Shown here one piece after another: positions 19,301 through 25,757 of a stretch of DNA of 64,000 bases (positions within the stretch are counted from its first letter, which is position 1; each line of letters opens with the position of its first letter). Position numbers and translations under genes: made by a program. This DNA comes from G963662905 sp963676415. GTDB lineage: Bacteria > Bacteroidota > Bacteroidia > Bacteroidales > WRLA01. The notes beneath the pieces were generated by a model. The model made no database searches, was not told the DNA's origin, and was given only the letters and a program-made list of their open reading frames with translations. Location: positions 3,844,001 to 3,908,000 of the forward strand of contig OY781097.1 of the NCBI GenBank assembly GCA_963676415.1, given 5' to 3'.

Positions 19301-19457
19301 GTACATTCTCATGCCATTGTCCTTTATTTTCAATGAAATAGATGCCTGTTTTAGGGGATGCATAAAAATCTTCATCATCTGCACCGACAGCTAAAAAACA
19401 GCTGCTTAGGAGAATGAAAATGAAAAATATTTTTATATATATCTTGTTATCAAGCAT
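13377..19457 (-). CDS. Giant SprB-repeat surface protein with T9SS type B sorting domain
   Basis: 2026 residues, secreted. After a signal peptide (1-26) comes an N-terminal DUF7948-like domain (about 40-260) beginning ENKGQW and holding a His-rich stretch at 84-105. SBBP-type beta-propeller repeats follow (about 265-780, Asp/Phe-rich DFPxTxNAxQ units), then a PKD domain (about 789-855, WNFGDPSS...PVHTY) and Ig-like segments. Eleven SprB repeats of about 75 residues run from about 1118 to 1945, each with CFGxxDG, GGTxPYxxxWSNG and LxAGTYxLxxxD. The last 85 residues are a CHU_C/type B sorting domain (ITPNGDGYND...FNRWG...WDGKKNDG...GTYYF). SprB-type repeats occur in gliding adhesins and surface polymers of Bacteroidota, so adhesion is the likely role. 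Confidence 0.93.
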   Translation of the reverse strand: MLDNKIYIKIFFIFILLSSCFLAVGADDEDFYASPKTGIYFIENKGQWHENVLFKAQLADHLSVFFEADGWTISILDPEDIKHSHAHHNDHEHHHDCQIHGHALKVKLLDNESAMVSGQGQKPLISNFFTGNTHSNSSGVRSFSEILYENAWPGIDLRFYTSEGQRLKYEFIINENADYKQIQLQYKGQDDLKIEHGHLIIGTSLDEINELSPVAWKTKDGRKDFIQCNFQLNQNILSFAPKGIKKGEAFIIDPELIFSTYTGSLSDNWGFSATDDLEGNVYSGGIVSGSGYPVSPGAFQQNFGGNWDIAIIKYNPTGTERLYATYLGGTYADLPHSLVVNQNNELLIFGTTGSPDFPITNNAWDNSFNGGTSIYYDGVLSFPQGVDLFVACLSSDGSQLVHSTFIGGSKNDGLNYRSRYAPYLMHGNDSLYYNYGDGARGEIITDDQNNVYIGSCTFSDDFPVTANAFQTSNNGLQEGVAFRLDPALSQLVWSSYIGGSLDDAVYSVDIDSEGRLYASGGTVSQDFPMTSNAWQSSFQGGSTDAFVCAFSPDGSSLTGSTYYGSDAYDQAYFVRCSRDDDVFIYGQTAAQASQLIINNPPYAQQNSGQFIAKFPSSLDQISWSTVFGTGSGTPNISPTAFGIDMCNRIYVSGWGRIWGNYTINGHHYAWGDDFGTVGMEITPDAAQSTTDGQDFYIAVFEEDMNNISYGTYFGELHYGSCYYSGHDHVDGGTSRFDKRGYIYQSVCASCGNCQQFPTWPNPGAWSNTNNGGNCNNAVFKIHVQSDFALADFKQPAPGCSAYIVEFENLGQGSSFEWNFGDPSSGSANTSTEENPVHTYNQPGIFSVQLIAHMLNGCYPTDTIIRNVLVMSDTSYYLPDTAICSGSPIQIGIEPVPDTGIHYHWHPTNGLSDSTIANPIASPGQSTLYTLTVTNGVCADTIRQWVYVSEQYAWGGADTIICHESWELLAHASPQPEYFLWSSNPAFSDTLNNFPDDSTALVSVVNSQSFYLKVGSPEGCVVFDTVTITSSQAASDLASDTSICRGDSIHLQVNITSTSGIESIIWQPDSLIISGQGTENILFKAPLDFVLHLHMTDSIGCSFTDSMAVNTFYPSGKLELENVSCYGQCDGIIELFPFGGLAPYQFHWSNGDTTAIADSLCAGMHSVIINDAAGCSQSHSYEINEPLPYFIISSISAPGCFGKPDGKIQVDVSGATPPYTYLWSNGASGHVIDNLLPGIYELTVSDSLNCDTTLSFEVEQAGLFLITDSLHPPRCAYSNDGFITVNVSGSRPPYRYFWDGVEGMDSIGGLNGGTYELHITDRGNCDTTLIYELETPKAYQIEAQIQDVACFGDSSGSIQLELSGGTAPYEIEWQHGESGSYTGNLPAGTYQAFLSDANDCDTVLWFEILQADSIWLEADITHVSCFGLNDAAISVRAHGGTQPYSFLWVGGETDSVLNNIPAGTYSLLFHDQNECTIEENWFIQQPEKFNIQSVIKNPSCNGSNDGSINIEASGGTSPYQYLWSNGESSAEITNLKAGTYELQLSDANNCDTSLFFVLTDPEIINLTAEIKEVNCFGGSDGRIEIHAQGGTKPYTFLWTNGSTDSIASGLTAGIHELLLTDAHDCDTIFEFEIHQPQTPITLEAEIKDCICFGDESGSITTTVSGGSPPYTFEWSNGETGSNISNLPAGNYSLSIRDVQECDTLFFFEIGQAEEIIINASISDASCYSGTKDGSIETQISGGHPPYHFLWSTGSESQDIRDLPRGNYQLIVQDSANCVDAADFYVGSPDSINFNADIISVRCYGDEDGAIYLNPKGGTEPYSIIWDDGSTGTELLLCKAGMYRAELTDKNGCKALESFLVTQPNKLLLGFDIEPVICIGRSNGKIESYVDGGIEPYSYLWNNGSAASGLYDIPAGTYHLIVSDNNSCQIEKEIYLPEEGCPLTIPNVITPNGDGYNDYFEIINIQYYPGNKLLIFNRWGKEIASFSNYQNDWDGKKNDGSRASDGTYYFILQIPGEEQIQGVISILH

Positions 19458-19462
19458 TTATA

Positions 19463-19496
19463 CAAAGATAGTTAATTTTTACGATATTTCTTCAAA
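19463..19496 (-). promoter_or_regulatory. Promoter of the giant SprB protein, apparently leaderless
   Basis: On the minus strand TTTG (19496-19493) and TATCTTTG (19470-19463) are separated by 22 bases. Only five bases lie between the -7 element and the ATG, so transcription should start at or within a base or two of the start codon. Confidence 0.55.
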
Positions 19497-19501
19497 ATTA
19501 C

Positions 19502-20266
19502 TTAATTGAGTTTGCAGCCACAGTTGGCACATTCTAATCGATAGGAATCATGATCTTCCAGTTTGAGCTGAAAGATTTCAACGCCTTTTGTGGAGCGGTC
19601 AATTAATAGGGAATTACATTTGGGGCATAATGTTGTGACAGATTGAGGATGATAAATGTTGCCTGCATAAACAAAATTAAGGATATCTTTTGCCCTTTGG
19701 TAAAAATCTTCAAGTGTTGAAACAGGAGTTTTTGGCCTTTCTTGCTGATAACGGGGAAAATAACGGCTTAGGTGCAAGACGGTATTAATTCCACAATATT
19801 TTCTGATAAAATCCAGCATTTTTTCAAATTCCTGAACATTGTCGTTCAGGCCGGGAATGATCAGGAAAGTGATTTCCAGATGATGTCCAGAGGCAGCAAT
19901 AATGCGCAGGCTTTCCAGTACCGCTTGCAGTTTTGCTCCGGCGTTGTTTCGATAAAAATCATCATTAAATGCTTTTAAATCAATATTAAAGGCGTGTATG
20001 CAGGGCAGGAGTTCGTCCAGCGGTTTTGGATTGATATACCCATTACTGACCATCACGTTTTTGAGGCCATGCGACACAGCAGCCCGGGCACTTTCGAGCA
20101 TATACTCAAAAAAAACAGTGGGTTCGTTATAAGTAAAAGCCAAGCCGATATTGCCCGGTATTTTGTCGGCTTCAGCAACTAAGTCTGTAGGACTGAGCAT
20201 TGTTTTTGTAGTTTTTGGCACCGGATTTTGCGATATTTCCCAGTTCTGACAAAAATTGCAGCTCAT
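19502..20266 (-). CDS. AmmeMemoRadiSam-type radical SAM enzyme, C-terminal fragment
   Basis: 254 residues, in a different frame from the N-terminal part. It begins in the middle of the radical SAM cluster motif: the frame reads MSCNFCQNWEIS, holding two of the three cysteines of CxxxCxxC. It continues with the SAM-domain segments FTYNEPTVFFEY, VSNGYI, FNIDLKAF and a C-terminal zinc-ribbon-like CPKCN...CANCGC. The family (AmmeMemoRadiSam system enzyme) is cytoplasmic and its reaction is not established. Translation starting at this ATG would lack the first cluster cysteine, so the fragment alone should be inactive. Confidence 0.8.
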   Translation of the reverse strand: MSCNFCQNWEISQNPVPKTTKTMLSPTDLVAEADKIPGNIGLAFTYNEPTVFFEYMLESARAAVSHGLKNVMVSNGYINPKPLDELLPCIHAFNIDLKAFNDDFYRNNAGAKLQAVLESLRIIAASGHHLEITFLIIPGLNDNVQEFEKMLDFIRKYCGINTVLHLSRYFPRYQQERPKTPVSTLEDFYQRAKDILNFVYAGNIYHPQSVTTLCPKCNSLLIDRSTKGVEIFQLKLEDHDSYRLECANCGCKLN

Positions 20267-20562
20267 ATTGCATCCCCATGAACCACAGAGAGAATCCGGC
20301 TGCCGGGATAGAAATGATAAAGTGGCTTTTTTTCAACCGGATCGCTATTCAAGGCAGAAATTTGAGCAAAATTGAGGCTAAGGAGTTTGCCGTTTTTGTT
20401 TTTCCTGACTTTGCAAATACCGGATTGTCCCTTACTTAACATACAAAAGTGCGGGCACAAATGACATTCAACAGTATTGTTTTCCGTTGGGTCCCAGTGT
20501 AAAGCTTCCATCATAAGCTGGTTTTCATTTTGTAAAGGTGAGCATATTATTGCAGAATTCAA
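20263..20562 (-). CDS. AmmeMemoRadiSam-type radical SAM enzyme, N-terminal fragment
   Basis: 99 residues, ending prematurely. CHLCPHFC...GQSGIC and KKPLYHFYPGSRILSV are the N-terminal hallmark of the AmmeMemoRadiSam radical SAM family. After LSV the frame reads VHGDAI and stops. Adding one base at the GG of 20283-20284 would restore GSWGCNMSCNFC and join the downstream fragment. The stop and the next ATG overlap (ATGA), so reinitiation is possible but would not rebuild the cluster motif. The split is a deletion, a programmed shift or a sequencing error. Confidence 0.75.
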   Translation of the reverse strand: MNSAIICSPLQNENQLMMEALHWDPTENNTVECHLCPHFCMLSKGQSGICKVRKNKNGKLLSLNFAQISALNSDPVEKKPLYHFYPGSRILSVVHGDAI

Positions 20563-20577
20563 AGCTGCATGAGCTTT

Positions 20578-20803
20578 ACTTATCCTGCTCTATTCATAAA
20601 ATGCAAACAAAATATTGTAAGCAGCTAAAAATTAGGTTTTTACTAATTTTATATCCTAAAATTGAATTTGTTTGCATTTTACCAGTGCATTAACTTCAGG
20701 CCATCTGCTTCGTTGCTAAAGCTTTGAAATAGGCGACTATATCTTCAGCTTTAGACGCCTCACATCTGACCTGAATTTAAAGCATGAATAAAGCAGATTA
20801 TAA
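20578..20803. mobile_element. MITE-like element, copy 2 (inverted relative to copy 1)
   Basis: 226 bp, about 98 percent identical to the reverse complement of 6935-7160. The inner dyad pairs AAAATGCAAACAAA (20598-20611) with TTTGTTTGCATTTT (20667-20680). CTAAAGCT near 20715 pairs with AGCTTTAG near 20748 for a second hairpin. Near-terminal repeats are CTGCTCTATTCAT (20585-20597) and ATGAATAAAGCAG (20784-20796). It fills the gap between the radical SAM gene and the DMT operon, both of which point away from it. Confidence 0.8.
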
Positions 20804-20827
20804 CTTGAATTTTAAATTCGTCGGATT

Positions 20828-20861
20828 TTTGCAATCAGCTGCGCGCATCTTCCTATATTTG
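20828..20861 (+). promoter_or_regulatory. Promoter of the DMT-kinase-comB operon, apparently leaderless
   Basis: TTTG (20828-20831) and a perfect TATATTTG (20854-20861) are 22 bases apart. The ATG at 20867 follows after five bases, so the transcript should begin essentially at the start codon, as for the giant SprB gene. Confidence 0.6.
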
Positions 20862-20866
20862 CCACA

Positions 20867-21817
20867 ATGAAGAATATGCAAACAGGAAACTCATCTATAC
20901 GGAATATAATTATCGGTGCAAGCGCCATCAGTATAGCAGCTATTTTGTGGGGACTTGATGGTATTGTTCTTACACCACGCCTTTTTTCACTGGATGTTGG
21001 CTTTGTAGTGCTGGTCCTTCATGCCCTGCCTTTTGTATTGATGCAGCCTTTTTTGTGGAAATCATGGAAAAAGTCGGCGCAATTCAGCAAAAAACAGTGG
21101 ATTGTTTTATTTCTAATAGCTTTGGCGGGTGGCGCAGCAGGTACTTTGGCAATTGTAAAAGCTTTGTTTTTGGTGAATTTCCAGCACCTTACTATTGTGG
21201 TTTTATTGCAGAAACTACAGCCGGTTTTTGCTATTTCATTGGCTGCCTTGTTTCTGAAAGAAAAATTGCGTCAAAATTTCCTTTTATGGGCCGCTTTGGC
21301 AATCATCTCAGGTTACTTTATGACTTTTGGCTTGCATATGCCTAATCTTGACACAGGCGCCAATACGGTTTACGCTGCTCTTTTTGCCCTTTTGGCCGCT
21401 TTTTCGTTTGGAAGCTCCACCGTTCTTTCCAAAAAAGCGCTTGAAGGGATTGCTTTTCAGACAGCTACTTTTTGGCGGTATGGACTTACCAGTTTGATCA
21501 TGCTGGTTTATGTGTTTATAATAGGTGGTTTCTCTAGTATTGCCGATGTAAATAGCACCCATATGCTGATCTTTCTGATTATTGGCCTTACAACCGGCTC
21601 CGGGGCAATATTTCTTTATTATTTTGGTTTAAATAAGGTTAAAGCAATTGTAGCAACAATTTGTGAGTTGTTTTTTCCAATTTCGGCTATAATCTTTGAT
21701 TACTTTTTTAATCAGGTCAAGCTTGGAACGGTACAATGGATCGCAGCTATAATAATGATATTCAGCATCATCAATCTGAACCTTGGTAACATCAGGGCAC
21801 GAAAAAAAAGCAAATGA
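20867..21817 (+). CDS. DMT (EamA) family transporter
   Basis: 316 residues with about ten membrane helices arranged as two EamA repeats (AAILWGLDGIVLTP..., then AAFSFGSSTVLSKKAL...). Conserved helix-4/9 segments read VVLLQKLQPVFAISLAALFLKEKL and ATICELFFPISAIIFDY, typical of drug/metabolite exporters of the inner membrane. Substrate unknown. A second ATG three codons in is an alternative start. It overlaps the following kinase gene by four bases (ATGA). Confidence 0.9.
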   Translation: MKNMQTGNSSIRNIIIGASAISIAAILWGLDGIVLTPRLFSLDVGFVVLVLHALPFVLMQPFLWKSWKKSAQFSKKQWIVLFLIALAGGAAGTLAIVKALFLVNFQHLTIVVLLQKLQPVFAISLAALFLKEKLRQNFLLWAALAIISGYFMTFGLHMPNLDTGANTVYAALFALLAAFSFGSSTVLSKKALEGIAFQTATFWRYGLTSLIMLVYVFIIGGFSSIADVNSTHMLIFLIIGLTTGSGAIFLYYFGLNKVKAIVATICELFFPISAIIFDYFFNQVKLGTVQWIAAIIMIFSIINLNLGNIRARKKSK

Positions 21818-23031
21818 GCTTAAAAGAAGATATATTGGACCGGCGCCTGGATTTTCTCCGGGATGTACTGATTTTTGAGCAAACCAGTGAAAGAAACCTC
21901 GAGATTATTGCAGAAAAACTGATCCGTAGGGAAGTAAGCGCAGGAACTACTTTATTCCGTAAAAACGATGAAGGCGAAAGTATGTTCATCATTCAGGAGG
22001 GACGCGTGCGCATCCACGATGGGGATTATACGTTCAGTGAGCTTTTTGAAGGGGATATTTTTGGTGAATATGCCCTTTTTGATAAAGAAAAACGCTCTGC
22101 TTCGGTGAGCTGCATGGACGATTCGGTGCTGCTTGAGCTGAAAAGAGTTGATTTTGATCAGTTGATCCACGAAAACATCAATATTGTGCGCGGAATTACC
22201 CGTGCATTGACCAGCCGTATCCGGCATATGAACGAACTGGAGGAAAAACTGGCCTCAAGTTATCGCGAAATTCAGAAACAAAAAGATGAGATTGAAAAGC
22301 AGAAGCAGCAGCTTCAAATGCAGAATATTGAACTGAAAAAGCTGAATCTGGAAAAAAATTACCTGATTGATGTCGTTGCGCATGACCTGAGAAACCCGCT
22401 TACAAGCAATAGGTGTGCTATCGAAATGATGCAGGGCGAAATGGATGCCCTGAGTGTAGATCAGCAAGAGTATATCAAACTGATGAACAGCTCGGTAAAC
22501 CGTATGAGCGACATCATTAATAAAATACTTGATAATCAGGTTATTGAAAAGAAAGAGGTAAAGCTGGATACAGCCCGCTATGATTTATCCGCCATCCTCA
22601 AAGAGGTCCACCAGCATTTTAAAGAAGTGGCCAACCGCAAGAAAATCAGTATTATTTTGATTACGGAAACGCTTCATGCGGAGGTAGATAAAAGTTATAC
22701 GGCCCAAATTTTTGAGAACTTGATTTCCAATGCCGTGAAGTTTTCACCTCAGGGAGCTAATATCTATATTAAACTCTTTGAATATAAAGGATTTATCCGC
22801 TTTGAAGTGCGCGATGAAGGTCCCGGAATTGCACCAAGGGACATGAAAATTTTGTTTACACGTTACCAAAAACTGAGCGCCCAGCCAACGGCCGGAGAGA
22901 AATCCACCGGACTGGGCCTGTCTATCGTTAAAAAATACGTTGAAGCCATGAAAGGCGAAGTATGGTGCGAATCCAAACCCGGAGATGGAGCCACTTTTAT
23001 TGTGATCTTTGAGAAAGCGGAATCGCTTTGA
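21814..23031 (+). CDS. Cyclic nucleotide-binding domain histidine kinase
   Basis: 405 residues, cytoplasmic. Residues 15-130 form a cyclic-nucleotide-binding-like beta barrel (GTTLFRKNDEGESMFIIQEGRVRI, GDIFGEYALFDKEKRSASV). A coiled coil rich in K/Q/E (140-185) leads to a HisKA domain with His190 in VVAHDLRNPL, then a HATPase domain with N-box ENLISNAVKFS and G-boxes DEGPGIA and STGLGLSIV. It probably converts binding of a small ligand into phosphotransfer. No response regulator lies in the operon; the lone receiver at 25224 is a possible partner. Confidence 0.92.
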   Translation: MSLKEDILDRRLDFLRDVLIFEQTSERNLEIIAEKLIRREVSAGTTLFRKNDEGESMFIIQEGRVRIHDGDYTFSELFEGDIFGEYALFDKEKRSASVSCMDDSVLLELKRVDFDQLIHENINIVRGITRALTSRIRHMNELEEKLASSYREIQKQKDEIEKQKQQLQMQNIELKKLNLEKNYLIDVVAHDLRNPLTSNRCAIEMMQGEMDALSVDQQEYIKLMNSSVNRMSDIINKILDNQVIEKKEVKLDTARYDLSAILKEVHQHFKEVANRKKISIILITETLHAEVDKSYTAQIFENLISNAVKFSPQGANIYIKLFEYKGFIRFEVRDEGPGIAPRDMKILFTRYQKLSAQPTAGEKSTGLGLSIVKKYVEAMKGEVWCESKPGDGATFIVIFEKAESL

Positions 23032-23051
23032 TCTTCCCGAAACCATTCCTT

Positions 23052-23771
23052 ATGAAAAAAATTGAAGTCTGTTTTTCTCCTGCATTGTTCGAACACAGAA
23101 TATTGCGTGATAATTTAAATATTGTTGTGGTGGACATCCTAAGAGCTACAACTTCCTTTTGTGCTGCTTTTCAGCATGGAGTTGAGAGCATTATTCCAGT
23201 TTCCTGCATTGAAAAAGTGAAAGAATACAAAGCCAATAATTATCCAGTTGCCTGCGAGAGGGATGGGAAAATACTGGATTTTGCAGATTACGGTAATTCT
23301 GCTTTTGATTTTATGCAGGAAGGAATAATTGGAAAATCAATAGCCTACAGCACAACCAACGGGACGCATGCTATAGAAATAGCGCGTAATTCGGGAAAGG
23401 TAATTGCAGGTTCGTTCCTGAATATCAGTGCTTTATCGGATTGGCTCAGCCTGCAATCCAAGGATGTCCTTATTCTTTGTGCCGGCTGGAAAAATAAATT
23501 CAGTCTCGAAGATGCTTTATTTGCCGGAGCACTATGCGAACGTCTTCTGGGAATGGAAGGTTTTGGAACTCAGTGCGATTCTTCAGAAGCAGCCCTGGAT
23601 TTGTGGAAAACAGGAAAAACAGACCCACTGGCCTATGTGGAAAAAGCCATGCACCGCCATCGTTTAAAGCGCCTCGGTGTTGATGATGTTTTGGAATACA
23701 CTTTTCAGATGGATTCCTGTCCGGTGGTGCCTGTTTTGCAGGGAGGGAAGTTGATTAATGTGATCGGATGA
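23052..23771 (+). CDS. comB: 2-phosphosulfolactate phosphatase family protein
   Basis: The frame is open from a TTG at 23028, but the ATG at 23052 gives the usual ComB start (MKKIEVCFSP). 239 residues. VDILRATTSFCAAFQHG, VACERDGK, YSTTNGTHAI and LILCAGWKNKFSLEDALFAGAL are the conserved segments of ComB, the Mg-dependent phosphatase of the coenzyme M pathway. In Bacteroidota it is likely to act in sulfolactate or sulfonolipid-related metabolism or on an unknown phosphate ester. It is the third gene of the DMT-kinase-comB operon. Confidence 0.88.
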   Translation: MKKIEVCFSPALFEHRILRDNLNIVVVDILRATTSFCAAFQHGVESIIPVSCIEKVKEYKANNYPVACERDGKILDFADYGNSAFDFMQEGIIGKSIAYSTTNGTHAIEIARNSGKVIAGSFLNISALSDWLSLQSKDVLILCAGWKNKFSLEDALFAGALCERLLGMEGFGTQCDSSEAALDLWKTGKTDPLAYVEKAMHRHRLKRLGVDDVLEYTFQMDSCPVVPVLQGGKLINVIG

Positions 23772-23820
23772 CTTTTAATTATAAATGGTTAATTATGAAT
23801 GGATAATTGGAAGCTTTCAT

Positions 23821-23876
23821 AAACCATTAACCATTAGCCATTAACCATTAACCATTAACCATTAACCATTAACTAT
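23821..23876. repeat. TTAACCA heptamer array A
   Basis: About seven to eight tandem copies of a 7-base unit (TTAACCA) with occasional variants (TTAGCCA, TTAACTA). It lies just after comB and downstream of the first four-helix-bundle gene copy. Confidence 0.9.
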
Positions 23877-23895
23877 TACCCATCAACCATTACTC

Positions 23896-24249
23896 TTAAA
23901 GATTTCGTTTCGTGCTTTTTATAATGCTTGTGATAAGTTTTAAAATTTCAACTGCATCAGTGTTTATTTCTTCAAACTTTTGATTATCAATGTATAATGT
24001 TTCTTTTAAAAGTTCAATCCAATAAATTGACTCATTGCATTCTTTTTGAGCGATAGCCATTTTGTGTATGAAGTCGGCCCTGCTTTCTGCATGTTCAGCC
24101 TCACGAACCAATGCTCCTACGGCAGTGCCAGAGCGTAGCAATTGCTTCGATAAAACAAATTCTTTTTTTTCATTGCACAGATACTTATACAAATTAACGG
24201 TTTTAATTGCAAAACCAAAACTCTTTGATTTCACGATATTTTCCCTCAT
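23896..24249 (-). CDS. Four-helix bundle protein, copy 1
   Basis: 117 residues, the usual length of the TIGR02436 four-helix bundle family (S23-like). The sequence is helical with KSFGFAIKTVNLYKYL, LSKQLLRSGTAVGALVREAEHAESRADFIHKMAIAQKECNES cut here in two conserved parts, SGTAVGALVREAEHAES and KECNESIYWIELL. Function is unknown. It is embedded between heptamer arrays A and B, and its whole unit is repeated 536 bases further on with only a few changes. This copy is intact. Confidence 0.85.
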   Translation of the reverse strand: MRENIVKSKSFGFAIKTVNLYKYLCNEKKEFVLSKQLLRSGTAVGALVREAEHAESRADFIHKMAIAQKECNESIYWIELLKETLYIDNQKFEEINTDAVEILKLITSIIKSTKRNL

Positions 24250-24320
24250 ATCTTAACTGATTTGTATTCAAAGCCAAAATACTCAAAATATAAACAAGTT
24301 CAACAATTAACAATTAATTA

Positions 24321-24409
24321 TTAACCATTAACCATTAACCATTAACCATTAACCATTAACCATTAACCATTAACCATTAACCATTAACCATTAACCATTA
24401 ACCATTAAC
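24321..24409. repeat. TTAACCA heptamer array B
   Basis: Twelve to thirteen uninterrupted copies of the TTAACCA unit between the two copies of the four-helix-bundle gene. The unit and strand are the same as in arrays A and C. Confidence 0.95.
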
Positions 24410-24431
24410 TATTACCCATCAACCATTACTC

Positions 24432-24784
24432 TTAAAGATTTCGTTTCGTGCTTTTTATAATGCTTGTGATAAGTTTTAAAATTTCAACTGCATCAGTGTT
24501 TATTTCTTCAAACTTTTGATTATCAATGTATAATGTTCTTTTAAAAGTTCAATCCAATAAATTGACTCATTGCATTCTTTTTGAGCGATAGCCATTTTGT
24601 GTATGAAGTCGGCCCTGCTTTCTGCATGTTCAGCCTCACGAACCAATGCTCCTACGGCAGTGCCAGAGCGTAGCAATTGCTTCGATAAAACAAATTCTTT
24701 TTTGTCATTGCACAGATACTTATACAAATTAACGGTTTTAATTGCAAAACCAAAACTCTTTGATTTCACGATATTTTCCCTCAT
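24432..24784 (-). pseudogene. Four-helix bundle protein, copy 2 (frameshifted)
   Basis: Almost identical to the gene at 23896-24249, offset by 536 bases. One T is missing near 24535, so the frame changes after IELLKE and ends early at 24500. One other change gives Asp for Glu in the CN(D/E)KKEF segment. The upstream 70 bases are also duplicated. The near-identity shows a recent duplication followed by a single-base loss, or a homopolymer error. Confidence 0.85.
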
Positions 24785-24855
24785 ATCTTAACTGATTTGT
24801 ATTCAAAGCCAAAATACTCAAAATATAAACAAGTTCAACAATTAACAATTAATTA

Positions 24856-25125
24856 TTAACCATTAACCATTAACCATTAACCATTAACCATTAACCATTA
24901 ACCATTAACCATTAACCATTAACCATTAACCATTAACCATTAACCATTAACCATTAACCATTAACCATTAACCATTAACCATTAACCATTAACCATTAAC
25001 CATTAACCATTAACCATTAACCATTAACCATTAACCATTAACCATTAACCATTAACCATTAACCATTAACCATTAACCATTAACCATTAACCATTAACCA
25101 TTAACCATTAACAATTAACCATTAG
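24856..25125. repeat. TTAACCA heptamer array C (longest)
   Basis: About 36 near-perfect copies of TTAACCA, ending with degenerate units (TTAACAA, TTAGTCA). No gene is present in this stretch. The array is on the same strand as A and B. Confidence 0.95.
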
Positions 25126-25223
25126 TCATTAGTCATTAATCCTCTGAATAAATTTCCATTCCTCGGTCAATAATCTTCCATGTTCCGGATTTTTTCGTAA
25201 ATTGTGGTACTTTTAAAAACCAG

Positions 25224-25631
25224 ATGCGCATGACCAACACGACTGATTCCCCTAATCATCAATTGCATGTACTGCTTGCGGAAGATAATGATGTAAACCG
25301 TAAACTCACCCTAAATATCCTGAAACACTTTGGCTACAAAGTCAGCCTGGCAAATAATGGCAGAGAAGCGGTTGAAGCCTTTGAGAAACAGAAATTTGAT
25401 ATAATCCTGATGGATATTCTGATGCCAGAGATGACCGGAGAAGACGCTATCCGGCTTATACGACAAAAAGAAAAATCTACAGGCGGGCGCGTTCCGATTA
25501 TTGCCGTTACGACTTATTCGCGAAAAGAAAGCCGTCAAAGATATTTTGAGGCAGGCATTGATGATTATCTGTGCAAGCCCTTTAAACCCTATGAATTATC
25601 TTTGGTGCTCAAAAAAGTTTTGGATTGTTAA
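25224..25631 (+). CDS. Stand-alone response regulator receiver
   Basis: 135 residues, a single REC domain. LLAEDNDVNRKL holds the acidic pair, ILMDILMPEMTG the phospho-acceptor Asp, AVTTYSR the switch Thr, and CKPFKPYEL the conserved Lys. There is no output domain, so it acts as a phosphotransfer intermediate or binds a target protein. The ATG two codons later is an alternative start. A nearby orphan kinase (21814-23031) is a candidate partner. Confidence 0.9.
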   Translation: MRMTNTTDSPNHQLHVLLAEDNDVNRKLTLNILKHFGYKVSLANNGREAVEAFEKQKFDIILMDILMPEMTGEDAIRLIRQKEKSTGGRVPIIAVTTYSRKESRQRYFEAGIDDYLCKPFKPYELSLVLKKVLDC

Positions 25632-25644
25632 TTTGTTGTTAATG

Positions 25645-25695
25645 AATGTTTTGTAATGTTACCGAAATAACATTGTGAACATTTATATAGTTTTG
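25645..25695 (+). promoter_or_regulatory. Operator-like repeats and -7 element upstream of the SQR-like gene
   Basis: Two AATGTT units (25645-25650, 25655-25660) face two AACATT units (25669-25674, 25678-25683), giving a double dyad. It ends five bases before TAGTTTTG (25688-25695), a TAnnTTTG promoter element 62 bases before the start. A dimeric repressor or activator site is likely. Confidence 0.45.
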
Positions 25696-25757
25696 TATGT
25701 AGATATGTAGTGATTTCCATAAAGCACCGAAATACAGAAAACTAAATGATATAAAAC

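Noticed and set aside
6935..20803. Composite transposon or prophage between the inverted repeats
   Set aside because: No transposase, integrase or phage gene is present in the 13.4 kb, and its genes are ordinary chromosomal ones.
24500..24784. A separate 94-residue gene
   Set aside because: It is the frameshifted second copy of the 117-residue four-helix protein, so it is listed as a pseudogene.
23821..25125. CRISPR array or telomere-like repeats
   Set aside because: The units are seven bases with no spacers between them, and the array is interrupted by whole gene copies, which neither CRISPR nor telomere structure would show.
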